Shown here in pieces: positions 25,290 through 33,566 of a DNA stretch of 64,000 nucleotides. The stretch is taken from NCBI RefSeq assembly GCF_018413465.1, contig NZ_JAHCDK010000001.1, positions 521,437-585,436 of the forward strand. Reading direction: 5' to 3'. The translations under genes and the position numbers were made by a program. Source of the stretch: Flavobacterium sp. CYK-55. GTDB taxonomy: Bacteria; Bacteroidota; Bacteroidia; Flavobacteriales; Flavobacteriaceae. The notes under the pieces are model-generated. The model was not told the origin of the DNA, did no database searches, and saw nothing but the letters and a program-made list of their open reading frames with translations. How positions within the stretch are numbered: position 1 is the stretch's first letter; the number at the start of each line of letters is the position of its first letter.

Positions 25290-26477
25290 TTAATCCATAA
25301 TAGCAGCAATGCCCGGAAGCGTTCTTCCTTCAAGCATTTCGAGCATGGCTCCTCCACCGGTTGAAACATAACTCATACGAGGTTCAAGACCGAATTGCTT
25401 TACAGCCGCTACTGAATCACCGCCGCCTACCAATGAGAATGCACCCGCAGCTGTTGCCTGCGCAATCGATTCTCCTAAAGCAATGGTTCCATGGGCAAAA
25501 TTAGGCATTTCAAATACTCCGAGTGGACCGTTCCAAAGAATGGTTTTTGAGCTCTTAATAACTTGCTCAAATTGTTCTAATGATTTTGGTCCGGCGTCTA
25601 AACCTTGCCAACCGTCTGGAATTTGTTTTACATCAATGATTTGCGTCTGTGCATCGTTGGCAAAAGCATTGGCCGCAATCACATCAACCGGCAAATGAAT
25701 CTGTACATTTTTCTCGCGCGCTGCTTCTAAAATATCAAGCGCCAACTGCAATTTATCGTCTTCACAGATTGAATTTCCAATTTGGCCACCGAGCGCTTTG
25801 ACAAACGTAAAAGTCATTCCGCCGCCAATAATCATGTGGTCAATTTTGTCGAGTATATTTTCAATAACCGTGATTTTTGAAGACACTTTTGATCCGCCTA
25901 AAACCGCAGTAACTGGTTTTTCGCTGTGTTTTAAAACGCGGTTCAAACTTTCTATTTCTTTGGCCAACAAAAGACCAAAAGATTTATCATTCGGAAAAAA
26001 TTGAGCAATAATCGTCGTTGAAGCATGTGCTCTGTGCGCTGTTCCAAAAGCATCATTCACATAAATATCGCCCAATGAAGCCAACGCTTTTGAAAAAGCA
26101 ACGTCACCGGCTTCTTCTTCAGGATGGAACCTTAAGTTTTCAAGCAATAAAACTTCGCCAGGTTGCAGATTCTGCGCTGCTGTAGAGGCTTGTTCACCAA
26201 TGCAATTTTCGGCAAACTTTACAGAAACGCCCAAAACTTCTGAAGTTTTAGCAACAATGTGTTTTAATGAATATTTGGCTTCAGCTCCTTTCGGACGGCC
26301 TAAATGCGACATCAAAATAACGCTTCCGCCACCGCTTAAAATATGATCAATGGTGGGTTTTGCTGCCTCAATACGAGTAGCATCGGTTACCTGAAAATTT
26401 TCGTCTAAAGGCACATTAAAATCAACGCGAATGAGCGCTTTTTTGTTTTTAAAATCAAAATCAGCCAAAGTCTTCAT
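25290..26477 (-). CDS. pgk: Phosphoglycerate kinase
   Basis: 395 residues, normal length. It converts 1,3-bisphosphoglycerate and ADP to 3-phosphoglycerate and ATP in glycolysis. Diagnostic segments are RVDFNVPLD near residue 17, [35 protein letters not shown], the hinge and nucleotide parts [11 protein letters not shown] and WNGPLGVFE, and the C-terminal [13 protein letters not shown]. It stands alone, with its own TATATTTG promoter, divergent from the delta' gene. Confidence 0.97.
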   Translation of the reverse strand: MKTLADFDFKNKKALIRVDFNVPLDENFQVTDATRIEAAKPTIDHILSGGGSVILMSHLGRPKGAEAKYSLKHIVAKTSEVLGVSVKFAENCIGEQASTAAQNLQPGEVLLLENLRFHPEEEAGDVAFSKALASLGDIYVNDAFGTAHRAHASTTIIAQFFPNDKSFGLLLAKEIESLNRVLKHSEKPVTAVLGGSKVSSKITVIENILDKIDHMIIGGGMTFTFVKALGGQIGNSICEDDKLQLALDILEAAREKNVQIHLPVDVIAANAFANDAQTQIIDVKQIPDGWQGLDAGPKSLEQFEQVIKSSKTILWNGPLGVFEMPNFAHGTIALGESIAQATAAGAFSLVGGGDSVAAVKQFGLEPRMSYVSTGGGAMLEMLEGRTLPGIAAIMD

Positions 26478-26500
26478 AAAAATTCATTTTTAGATTGGGG

Positions 26501-26508
26501 CAAATATA
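26501..26508 (-). promoter_or_regulatory. -7 promoter element of pgk
   Basis: Minus-strand TATATTTG, 23 nt before the pgk ATG, in the 98-nt divergent region with the delta' gene. Confidence 0.6.
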
Positions 26509-26564
26509 GACTTTTAATTTGGCGCAGAAAAACGAGCGGTCGCTTTCAGGCTGTTAACTTTTGC

Positions 26565-26572
26565 TATATTTG
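26565..26572 (+). promoter_or_regulatory. -7 promoter element very close to the delta' gene start
   Basis: TATATTTG ends only 3 nt before the ATG at 26576. If used, transcription would begin at or near the start codon and give a leaderless mRNA. Confidence 0.5.
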
Positions 26573-26575
26573 CTC

Positions 26576-27724
26576 ATGCTTTTTTCAGAAATTCTCGGAC
26601 AAGATTACCTCAAAAATCACCTCACCAAAAGCGCGCTTTCGGGTAGAATTCCGCATGCGCAACTTTTTCTCGGGCCAGAAGGATCTGGAACTTTGCCCAT
26701 GGCGATTGCTTATGCGCAGTTTATTTTGTGTCAAAATTCAGGTTCTGAAAACACGGGCGGAAACGAAGCTTGTAACTTGAAGTTTGCCCATTTTTCTCAT
26801 CCGGATTTACATTTTATCTATCCGAACGTCACCACCGAAGAAATCAAATCAAAACCCAAAAGCCTTGATTTTATAACCGAATGGCGCGCTTTTTTACAGC
26901 AAAATATCTACGGAAGTTTGTTTGATTGGTACCAACATCTAGGCGTTCAAAACAAACAAGGCGAGATTAGGGTAGAAGATGCCGAAGACATTGTCAAATC
27001 ATTAGCGCTCAAATCATACGAAGGCGGATACAAAGTGGTTATTATTTGGATGGCCGAAAAGATGAATACAGCCGCTTCAAACAAACTGCTCAAAATGCTG
27101 GAGGAACCTTCAGACAAAACGCTTTTTATTTTAATTGCCGAGCATGAAGAAGATATTATTCAGACCATTTTGTCGCGTTGTCAAGTATTGCATTTTAGCG
27201 CCATTCCAGAAAAAATAATCGCTGATGCCTTGACTGCGCAACACGATTTAGACCCGAGAACAGCTGCAAAAATCGCACATCAAGCGCAAGGAAATTACAA
27301 CAAAGCACAACAAATTCTCAACGAATCGGGCGAAGATGTGGTTTTTGAAAAATGGTTTGTTGATTGGGTCCGCGCGGCTTTCAGAGCCAAAGGAAACGCG
27401 TCAGCCATTCAAGATTTGATTCAGTGGAGCGAACAAATTGCCGGATTAGGCCGCGAAACGCAGAAAAAATTTTTAAGTTATTGCATTGAGTTGTTCCGTC
27501 AGGCTTTGTTGCTCAATTATCAGACGACGAGTTTGGTATATATGGAACCCAAAATAGAAAAGTTTAAACTCGAAAATTTTGCGCCTTTTGTTTCCGGAAA
27601 CAACATTCAGGATATTTACAAAGAGTTATCAGACGCCATTTATCACATTGAGCGCAACGGAAATGCCAAAATTATCTTGACTGATCTTTCAATAAAACTC
27701 ACGCGTCTCATTCACAAATCATAA
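26576..27724 (+). CDS. holB: DNA polymerase III delta' subunit-like clamp-loader ATPase
   Basis: 382 residues. It begins FSEILGQDYLKNHLTKSALS and has PHAQLFLGPEGSGTLPMAIAYAQ (a degenerate Walker A, as expected for delta'), a Cys pair region (ILCQNSG, NEACNLKF), VKSLALKSYEGGYKVVIIWMAEKM and NTAASNKLLKMLEEPSDKT, the classical clamp-loader motif containing the sensor region, then LSRCQVLHF. Delta' helps open the sliding clamp at the replication fork. Start 26576 is chosen over a TTG at 26561, which lies upstream of the -7 element. The DoxX gene follows after 5 nt. Confidence 0.88.
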   Translation: MLFSEILGQDYLKNHLTKSALSGRIPHAQLFLGPEGSGTLPMAIAYAQFILCQNSGSENTGGNEACNLKFAHFSHPDLHFIYPNVTTEEIKSKPKSLDFITEWRAFLQQNIYGSLFDWYQHLGVQNKQGEIRVEDAEDIVKSLALKSYEGGYKVVIIWMAEKMNTAASNKLLKMLEEPSDKTLFILIAEHEEDIIQTILSRCQVLHFSAIPEKIIADALTAQHDLDPRTAAKIAHQAQGNYNKAQQILNESGEDVVFEKWFVDWVRAAFRAKGNASAIQDLIQWSEQIAGLGRETQKKFLSYCIELFRQALLLNYQTTSLVYMEPKIEKFKLENFAPFVSGNNIQDIYKELSDAIYHIERNGNAKIILTDLSIKLTRLIHKS

Positions 27725-27729
27725 CGTTT

Positions 27730-28113
27730 ATGGTATATGCTGCCCCGATTTTAGTTGCTGTTTTTTTGGCGGTTACTTTTTTGCAATCGGCTTATGAAAA
27801 AGTCATGGATTGGAAAGGAAACATTGCTTGGCTCAAAGAACATTTTGCACAAACCATACTCAAAGACCGAGTTCCATTGGCCTTGTTTCACGTGCTGGTT
27901 TTAGAATTAATTTCTGGAGTTCTTTGCTTGGCCGGAAGCATTCAACTCTACGCGAACCACAACAAAGTCTTCGCTTTATACGGCGGAATTTTTTCGTGCA
28001 TCACCCTGACGATGTTGCTCTTCGGACAACGGTTGGCCAAAGATTACGACGGCGCTCGAACCATCGTCATTTATTTTGTACCGGCGGTTTTAATCGTGTA
28101 TTGGCTGAGTTAA
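27730..28113 (+). CDS. DoxX-like small integral membrane protein
   Basis: 127 residues with four predicted membrane helices: residues about 4-20, 48-70, 78-97 and 108-126. The pattern with a charged first loop (SAYEKVMDWKGNIAWLKEHF) fits the DoxX/MauE-like superfamily. No catalytic residues are recognisable and the substrate is unknown. It is co-transcribed with the delta' gene (5-nt gap), and its stop lies 2 nt from the stop of the convergent helicase gene, with no terminator visible between them. Confidence 0.7.
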   Translation: MVYAAPILVAVFLAVTFLQSAYEKVMDWKGNIAWLKEHFAQTILKDRVPLALFHVLVLELISGVLCLAGSIQLYANHNKVFALYGGIFSCITLTMLLFGQRLAKDYDGARTIVIYFVPAVLIVYWLS

Positions 28114-28115
28114 CG

Positions 28116-30380
28116 CTACAAACTGGCGCGAAACATTTTGAGTTCATCCCAAGTAAATTGATCGCCGTATTTTTCTTTGAGCGGATTCAATGAAGCTTCG
28201 TTATAACCTTTAAAAGCTTCGGCTAAAGCTATTCGCTTGTCTTCAGGCAAAACATCTTCAATAGAAACCGCTTTGAGTTCGATGAGTTTGGCCATATGCG
28301 TGGCGATGGTTTGCGGGGTGAGTTTTCGGACGCGCGCAATTTCTTTCAAAGTATTTTGCTGATGCCACAGTTCAAGCGTTTGCAAATAGGTTGATTTTTT
28401 GGGCTCTTTGATTTTCTTACTTTTTGTTGGTTTTTCAAGCTCATTTTCTTCTTGATCTATTAGTTGGGCGTGCTGCTCAAGATATTGACTTCGAGCCCAT
28501 TCTAACTTGCGAATGCGATAATTTTTTAGTTCATCGGTTTGTAGATTTTCTTTTCTGATAGATAATCCTTGTGCCATGATTTGAACTAGATTTTTAGCAC
28601 GCATGAGTTCAGAAATAGCTTGATTGTGATGCATTTCTAATTCGATTAACTCATCATAAAAACCTTGTGCTTTTCGGGCATGTCGAACGATTTCAAGCGT
28701 CAATAACAAATGGGTAAACAGTGCATCTAAAACCGGAAAAAAATAATCATACGCCGCCAATATTCGCTCTTCTGTATACTTGAAGTCAATAGGCTGGACA
28801 CTAAAAATTCTGTTGAGTTGTTGCTGAAATTTTTGCGACGGATTGCTCAATTGTTCTATTTTATCGAGCTGGTTTTGTGCCCAAATGGCGTGTTTTGCTT
28901 TTTCAGAATTGGGTGCTTTTTGCTGATAACTAAAGCGATGATGGCGCCAATGCTGAATTAAATCAGTCCAATCAAAAGCCTGAATTAAATATTGCTGAAT
29001 GTATTTTTGGGTTTCAAATCTAAGTTCGTCTTTAATTTCATCATCGGTTAACTGTCCTGAACTATACTGAACAACGTCTTCATCATTGCTAAGGCCGTTC
29101 ATTTTGAGTGGTGACAGCAACACTAAACCTTCTAAAGATCTCAAACGCGACAAAGCCACATAAGCCTGTCCGGGCATAAAAACCTGTGAAACATCAATGG
29201 CTGCTTTGTCAAAGGTGAGCCCTTGACTTTTGTGCACTGTAATGGCCCAAGCCAACCGAAGCGGATAATGAACAAAAGTGCCCAAGACTTCTTCTTTTAT
29301 ATCACGAGTGGTTTCATCAAGGGTGTATCGGATGTTTTGCCATTCGTATTTCTCAACAGTTATGGTCAGAGATTCTTCCGGAAAACGCACGAGAATTTCT
29401 TCGTCTGAAAGCGATTCGACGATGCCCATCTTTCCGTTGTAGTATTGTTTTTGTGCTGACCAATCGTTCTTGATAAACATAACTTGCGCACCGATTTTGA
29501 GTTCTAAAGCGGCTTCAATCGGATACATTTTTTCAGGAAAATCACCCACAATATCCGGAAAGTAAACCGTAGATTCACCCTGTAAATCTTGAAGCGATTT
29601 CTGATTGATGGCATCGGCCTGAGCATTGTGTGTTGTGAGTGTTATGTAGCCTGATTCCGGATTGGCTTTGAACTCAGGTTGCACATATTGTTGCAGCATC
29701 TGCCAATCATTTACTTGTAATTCGTTGTTTCTGAGTTGATTGAGAATTCGAATAAAATCAGAATCTGACTGGCGAAAAATCTTTGGCAACTCAATATAAA
29801 GCGGCGGTTGTCTTTGGGTAACCAAGGCGTGAAAAAAGAATTTTCCGCGATAAAACTGCCGGAGTAATTGCCATTCTTGATCTTTGACCACTGGCGGAAG
29901 CTGAAACAAATCGCCAATAAACAAAACCTGAACCCCGCCAAAAGGCTGTGGGTTTTTTCGAACGTTTTGCAGGGTAAAATCAATCGCGTCCAAAAGATCG
30001 GCGCGCAGCATGCTTACCTCGTCAATAACGAGCAAATCCATGCTTTGTAAAACGGCTTTTTTTGTGGCATTCATTCTAAAATGTCGCGACAAAGTAGCCT
30101 TGGTTTCATAATTGACAAAACCCGATAGCTTAGGCGCATCATCGGTGGGTAAAAAAGCACCAAAAGGCAATTGAAATAATGAGTGAATGGTAACACCCGC
30201 TGCATTGAGTGCTGCTATTCCGGTAGGCGCAACCACAACGGCTTTTTTGTGGGTGGTTTGCATAATTTCACGCAACAAAGTGGTTTTTCCAGTTCCGGCT
30301 TTTCCGGTTAAAAAAATACTTCGGCGCGTTTGGTTGATGAATTGAAGCACGTATTGGGCTTCGGCGGATAAAGAGTTCAT
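28116..30380 (-). CDS. Pif1-type superfamily 1B helicase with C-terminal HTH_40-like domain
   Basis: 754 residues. The N-terminal helicase core has Walker A GKAGTGKTT (26-34), APTGIAALNAAGVTIHSLF, Walker B VIDEVSML, the motif GDLFQLPPV and, near residue 390, TVHKSQGLTFDKAAID and QAYVALSRLRSLEGL (motifs V and VI), as in Pif1/RecD2 relatives that unwind 5'-3'. A long helical Gln-rich middle follows. The end, LWHQQNTLKEIARVRKLTPQTIATHM, is a helix-turn-helix of the HTH_40 type otherwise known from RecQ C-termini, so it is probably a DNA-binding add-on. A TATATTTA promoter-like element lies at 30400-30407 (minus). Confidence 0.88.
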   Translation of the reverse strand: MNSLSAEAQYVLQFINQTRRSIFLTGKAGTGKTTLLREIMQTTHKKAVVVAPTGIAALNAAGVTIHSLFQLPFGAFLPTDDAPKLSGFVNYETKATLSRHFRMNATKKAVLQSMDLLVIDEVSMLRADLLDAIDFTLQNVRKNPQPFGGVQVLFIGDLFQLPPVVKDQEWQLLRQFYRGKFFFHALVTQRQPPLYIELPKIFRQSDSDFIRILNQLRNNELQVNDWQMLQQYVQPEFKANPESGYITLTTHNAQADAINQKSLQDLQGESTVYFPDIVGDFPEKMYPIEAALELKIGAQVMFIKNDWSAQKQYYNGKMGIVESLSDEEILVRFPEESLTITVEKYEWQNIRYTLDETTRDIKEEVLGTFVHYPLRLAWAITVHKSQGLTFDKAAIDVSQVFMPGQAYVALSRLRSLEGLVLLSPLKMNGLSNDEDVVQYSSGQLTDDEIKDELRFETQKYIQQYLIQAFDWTDLIQHWRHHRFSYQQKAPNSEKAKHAIWAQNQLDKIEQLSNPSQKFQQQLNRIFSVQPIDFKYTEERILAAYDYFFPVLDALFTHLLLTLEIVRHARKAQGFYDELIELEMHHNQAISELMRAKNLVQIMAQGLSIRKENLQTDELKNYRIRKLEWARSQYLEQHAQLIDQEENELEKPTKSKKIKEPKKSTYLQTLELWHQQNTLKEIARVRKLTPQTIATHMAKLIELKAVSIEDVLPEDKRIALAEAFKGYNEASLNPLKEKYGDQFTWDELKMFRASL

Positions 30381-30418
30381 AGGCGTATATATCTGACGGT
30401 AAATATAATAGATAGCAT

Positions 30419-31345
30419 TTATTTAGAAATACGCTGCAAAAAATTATTAACTATTTCTGAAGATTTAACAGCGCCTTGATCATTGAGGTGATCGGCATCA
30501 TAAAAGTCTTCATCGTTGAATCTTTTATCTGCGAATAAATTGAGATAATAGGCTACTCCTGGGTTTTTTTGTTCAAAAGAAGTGCATGTTTGTATGATTT
30601 TATTTAGCTTTTTAGGGTTTAAATAACGCTCATAAACCCGGGTTTGCGGCATGGAAACAATCAGAACCTTAATGCCTTTTTGCTTGCACAGATTTATCAT
30701 TTCTTGAATCCGACGGGCATTAATCGTGAAGTCGGTCAATCCGTCTTCTTGAATTTTGGCTCGTTTGGAAGCAACTTGCTCGGCAGGAATTCTATCTTTT
30801 TGCAAATAATTATTGCCCCATCCGTTCAAATCGCAATCCAGAATTGTTCTTTTTTTAATGTATCTTTTGATTAAATCTCTGGTTTTATAGGGGCTTTGCG
30901 TTAAAGTGAGCAAGTAATTTCTGGGGTCAAACGGATTGATACTTGGAACATCTACATGCATAAATCGAGCATATAAAAATTTACGCCAACCATCATCACC
31001 TGTGTTGTCTAGCTGACTCAAATTAGTGTATTCAATACAAAAAACAACTTGTTTGAGTTTGGGTAAACGATTAACATATTGATTGAACAAAAGTTGATCA
31101 AAGTATATCGTCTGACTAACGTTGGATAGGTTAAAAGTGGGTTGACTAAAATATTTTGGGTTTAATCCGTACAAGCAGTGTGAGTCACCAAAAAGCAAAA
31201 CTTCAATTTGATTTTTTTGTTTCTCAATAGACTTTTGTTTGAGGGTGTAATTGTTTGGAACTTGTCGTAGAAAAACTTCAACAGCCAATGCAGCTATCAA
31301 AAACAACCCAATCAAAAATGATATTTTAATAACAAATTGCCTCAT
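30419..31345 (-). CDS. Membrane-anchored SGNH/GDSL-like hydrolase, unknown substrate
   Basis: 308 residues. One N-terminal membrane anchor (about 5-25, VIKISFLIGLFLIAALAVEV) and an extracytoplasmic domain with LLFGDSHCLYGLNP (Ser nucleophile candidate S55 in GDSH), CIEYTNLS and, close to the end, FYDADHLNDQGA with the Asp-His pair, which is the SGNH arrangement. Related proteins accompany O-acetyl transfer to polysaccharides. ATG 31345 is chosen because the longer frame begins with TTG inside the U-tract of the ompH terminator. No promoter is visible, so it depends on read-through from ompH. Confidence 0.7.
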   Translation of the reverse strand: MRQFVIKISFLIGLFLIAALAVEVFLRQVPNNYTLKQKSIEKQKNQIEVLLFGDSHCLYGLNPKYFSQPTFNLSNVSQTIYFDQLLFNQYVNRLPKLKQVVFCIEYTNLSQLDNTGDDGWRKFLYARFMHVDVPSINPFDPRNYLLTLTQSPYKTRDLIKRYIKKRTILDCDLNGWGNNYLQKDRIPAEQVASKRAKIQEDGLTDFTINARRIQEMINLCKQKGIKVLIVSMPQTRVYERYLNPKKLNKIIQTCTSFEQKNPGVAYYLNLFADKRFNDEDFYDADHLNDQGAVKSSEIVNNFLQRISK

Positions 31346-31354
31346 TAAGGTTTG

Positions 31355-31388
31355 CAAAAAAAGCCTTCACAATGAATCATGAAGGCTT
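31355..31388 (-). terminator. Intrinsic terminator after ompH
   Basis: Perfect 9-bp stem AAGCCTTCA / TGAAGGCTT (31361-31369, 31380-31388) with a 10-nt loop; on the minus strand a run of seven U follows. It ends 10 nt before the start of the SGNH gene. Confidence 0.85.
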
Positions 31389-31408
31389 GATTTTTAATTA
31401 TTTAAATT

Positions 31409-31975
31409 TTATTTTTTGATTTCTTTTTTCTCGTCAGAAGCATATTCTTCATTGAGCAATTTGATCACTTCTTTGGTAATGTCATACTGATCTTTAGCAT
31501 ATAAAATAGATACATTCGTGTCGCCACTGGCAAAAACATAATCGTAGCCTTTTTCTTTGCCGTATTTCTTGATGTATTTTTTAACATTGCTGACCAATGA
31601 ATCCATTTCAACACCGCTTTCTTCTTGCAATTGTCTGAGCATCGCATCTTGCGCATAACTGAGTTCTTGTTCCTTTTTTTGCAAACGAGCTCCGTTGGCT
31701 TGAGCCCATGCTTGACCATTGGCTTGGGCATTTTTCTGAAAATTAGCCGCTTCAGACTTGAATTTGGCCACTTCAGCTTGTAGTTCTTTGCCCATTTGAT
31801 CAGATTTGTCTTTATATTTCTTTTCGATGTCTTTGGCTTTTTGATATTCTTCCATCAGTTTTGAAGTATCAACATAAGCCGTTTTGAAATCTTTTGAAGG
31901 AGCAACACTTTCATTGCTTTTGTTACAAGAAATAAACAAGAGTGAAAGCGCTAAAATTAGGGTGAGTTTTTTCAT
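31409..31975 (-). CDS. OmpH/Skp family periplasmic chaperone (lipoprotein form)
   Basis: 188 residues. The lipoprotein signal is MKKLTLILALSLLFISCNK, with Cys17. The body is a long Lys/Glu/Gln-rich coiled coil (about 50-130) followed by the conserved end YDYVFASGDTNVSILYAKDQYDITKEVIKLLN, matching OmpH/Skp, which holds unfolded outer-membrane proteins in the periplasm. Lipidation is unlike E. coli Skp but seen in Bacteroidota paralogues. The frame is open further upstream, but ATG 31975 gives the signal peptide and follows the TACATTTG promoter at 32002-32009. Confidence 0.85.
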   Translation of the reverse strand: MKKLTLILALSLLFISCNKSNESVAPSKDFKTAYVDTSKLMEEYQKAKDIEKKYKDKSDQMGKELQAEVAKFKSEAANFQKNAQANGQAWAQANGARLQKKEQELSYAQDAMLRQLQEESGVEMDSLVSNVKKYIKKYGKEKGYDYVFASGDTNVSILYAKDQYDITKEVIKLLNEEYASDEKKEIKK

Positions 31976-32001
31976 GAGTAGAATTTGTTTTCTGTAAAGT
32001 T

Positions 32002-32009
32002 CAAATGTA
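32002..32009 (-). promoter_or_regulatory. -7 promoter element of ompH
   Basis: Minus-strand TACATTTG, 26 nt before ATG 31975. It lies inside the spurious N-terminal extension of the reading frame. Confidence 0.55.
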
Positions 32010-32172
32010 AAAAAATATTGTTGCAAGTTGCTTTTAAAGGTGAATAAGTATAGACTATAGAATTTAATTTTAAAATAATGTTTTATTATCAAAACCGGCC
32101 TCTTATTAGGCTTTTTGACGGGTTTTCTGTCTTGATTTAAGAACAACTCTATTTGTAGTGACAAAAGTCAGT

Positions 32173-33036
32173 CTAAACGGCTGTATGGCTGCTTTTGGGT
32201 TTTTTAATGATGTAAATGTGTGATGAAAATTCTTTGGTGCGCATTCCTGATAGATTAGAGCATAATCCAATCCAAAAACCTTGAATCATATTCATTTTAC
32301 CGGTTTTGTATTTTTCAGACAACAACGAAACATAAAATGAATCAAACCACATCGGTTTTACTTGAACCAATTCTAAACCTTGGGCTGCAAACAACGATTG
32401 AATAGACTTTTTTGAAAAATGCCATAAATGCCTTGGAACATCATAAGCCGCCCAATGATTTTGATAATGATGTGCATCAAATGATTTGTAATTCGGAACA
32501 GCAATGATGATGGTTCCGCCAGGTTTAACCAGTCTTTTTAATTCGGTGATTTGAGCTTTTACATCCGGAACATGTTCTAAAACATGCCACATGGTAATAA
32601 CATCAACCGAATTATCTTTTAAATCTTCAGTAGAGTAGGTGAGTTCAACGCCTTTTTGCAAGGCTATGTTTCGGGCTTTTTCATTGGGTTCATATCCTTT
32701 AACCTGCCATCCTGAGCTTTTGGCAGCAGCTAAAAAATCTCCGGTTCCGCAGCCAATATCCAATAAAATTCCTTTGTTTTTTTGCTCTGCTAAAACCAAT
32801 TTGAGCTTTTGCTGAATGGCTGTCTTCTTGATGAATTGATAGATTTTTTCAAACCAAGAACGTGAAGAATCTGTATGTGAAATATAATCTTCACTTTCGT
32901 AATAACTACCCAATTCATCTGAGGTTGGCTGTGGAGTAGTAGCCAACAAATCAATTGAAGTATCTAGGTACAAACTAAATTCCTTCTGAGAAACTGAGTA
33001 ATCTTTAACTTTTAAATAAAGCTCTGATGAAGTCAT
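32173..33036 (-). CDS. Class I SAM-dependent methyltransferase
   Basis: 287 residues. Motif I is GILLDIGCGTGDFLAAAK (about 89-106), then the acidic ribose-binding segment VKGYEPNEKA, motif II/III DVITMWHVLEHVPD and LKRLVKPGGTIIIAVPN. This fits small-molecule or glycan methyltransferases of the Methyltransf_11/23 group; the WAAYDVPRHLWHFS segment is common in Bacteroidota members annotated only generally. Substrate unknown. It follows the small lipoprotein gene after 5 nt in the mnmG operon. Confidence 0.85.
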   Translation of the reverse strand: MTSSELYLKVKDYSVSQKEFSLYLDTSIDLLATTPQPTSDELGSYYESEDYISHTDSSRSWFEKIYQFIKKTAIQQKLKLVLAEQKNKGILLDIGCGTGDFLAAAKSSGWQVKGYEPNEKARNIALQKGVELTYSTEDLKDNSVDVITMWHVLEHVPDVKAQITELKRLVKPGGTIIIAVPNYKSFDAHHYQNHWAAYDVPRHLWHFSKKSIQSLFAAQGLELVQVKPMWFDSFYVSLLSEKYKTGKMNMIQGFWIGLCSNLSGMRTKEFSSHIYIIKKPKSSHTAV

Positions 33037-33041
33037 ATTGA

Positions 33042-33515
33042 TTATTGATTGTAGTATTCGTCTTTTAGATTTTTTAGATAATTAACCGCAATATTTTGAA
33101 GTAAAGAATCATCTGCTAAGCAATCTTGATGATCGCTGTTCACCATTGAAAAAGCAATAAACTTTCTCTGAATTTCAACCGTTGCATCATCAGGTTGCAA
33201 ATTTATTACTGAAAAATTAGAAGAATCGAAGTATTTTTCGAATTCAGAATTATCGTACAGAATAATTTTGTATCTATTTCGGTCAATAGTAACTGAATAT
33301 TCGAGACTATAATAGTTTTCTTTTTTAAATTTCATTGAAAGAAATTTTTCTATAGTCATGTTTTTGGTGTTGTTTTCAAAAATAAAAGCGGTTAATGGTT
33401 TAGGGTTTCCAAAAACTTCTTTGCCGTTAGGAACTAATAAATAGTCTTCAATTTGAATCGTAGCTTTTCTAGCTACACATGAAATAAAAAAAACACTGAT
33501 GACAAAAACCAGCAT
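33042..33515 (-). CDS. Small lipoprotein of unknown function downstream of mnmG
   Basis: 157 residues from ATG 33515, which has a purine-rich AAAGGGAAA just upstream and gives a good lipoprotein signal (MLVFVISVFFISCVARK, Cys13). The rest is a soluble domain with FENNTKNMTIEKFLSMKF and alternating polar strands; I do not recognise a family. The frame can be extended to ATG 33563, but that extension (MFHVKRHF) is made of the parS-like site, so it is probably not coding. It lies in the operon between mnmG and the methyltransferase gene. Confidence 0.7.
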   Translation of the reverse strand: MLVFVISVFFISCVARKATIQIEDYLLVPNGKEVFGNPKPLTAFIFENNTKNMTIEKFLSMKFKKENYYSLEYSVTIDRNRYKIILYDNSEFEKYFDSSNFSVINLQPDDATVEIQRKFIAFSMVNSDHQDCLADDSLLQNIAVNYLKNLKDEYYNQ

Positions 33516-33546
33516 TTTCCCTTTATTTATGGTGTGTACGAAATGT

Positions 33547-33562
33547 CGTTTCACGTGGAACA
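33547..33562. other. parS-like ParB-binding site 1
   Basis: CGTTTCACGTGGAACA matches the parS pattern TGTTTCACGTGGAACA at 15 of 16 positions (first base C). It sits between the mnmG stop and the following lipoprotein. ParB-family proteins load on such sites to segregate origin regions. Confidence 0.7.
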
Positions 33563-33566
33563 TTAT

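Noticed and set aside
27884..27899. Possible third parS site (TGTTTCACGTG then CTGGT) in the DoxX gene
   Set aside because: Only the left half matches; the right half differs at most positions.
32026..32164. N-terminal extension of the OmpH-like frame
   Set aside because: It carries no homologue-like sequence, and the TACATTTG promoter and lipoprotein signal place the start at 31975.
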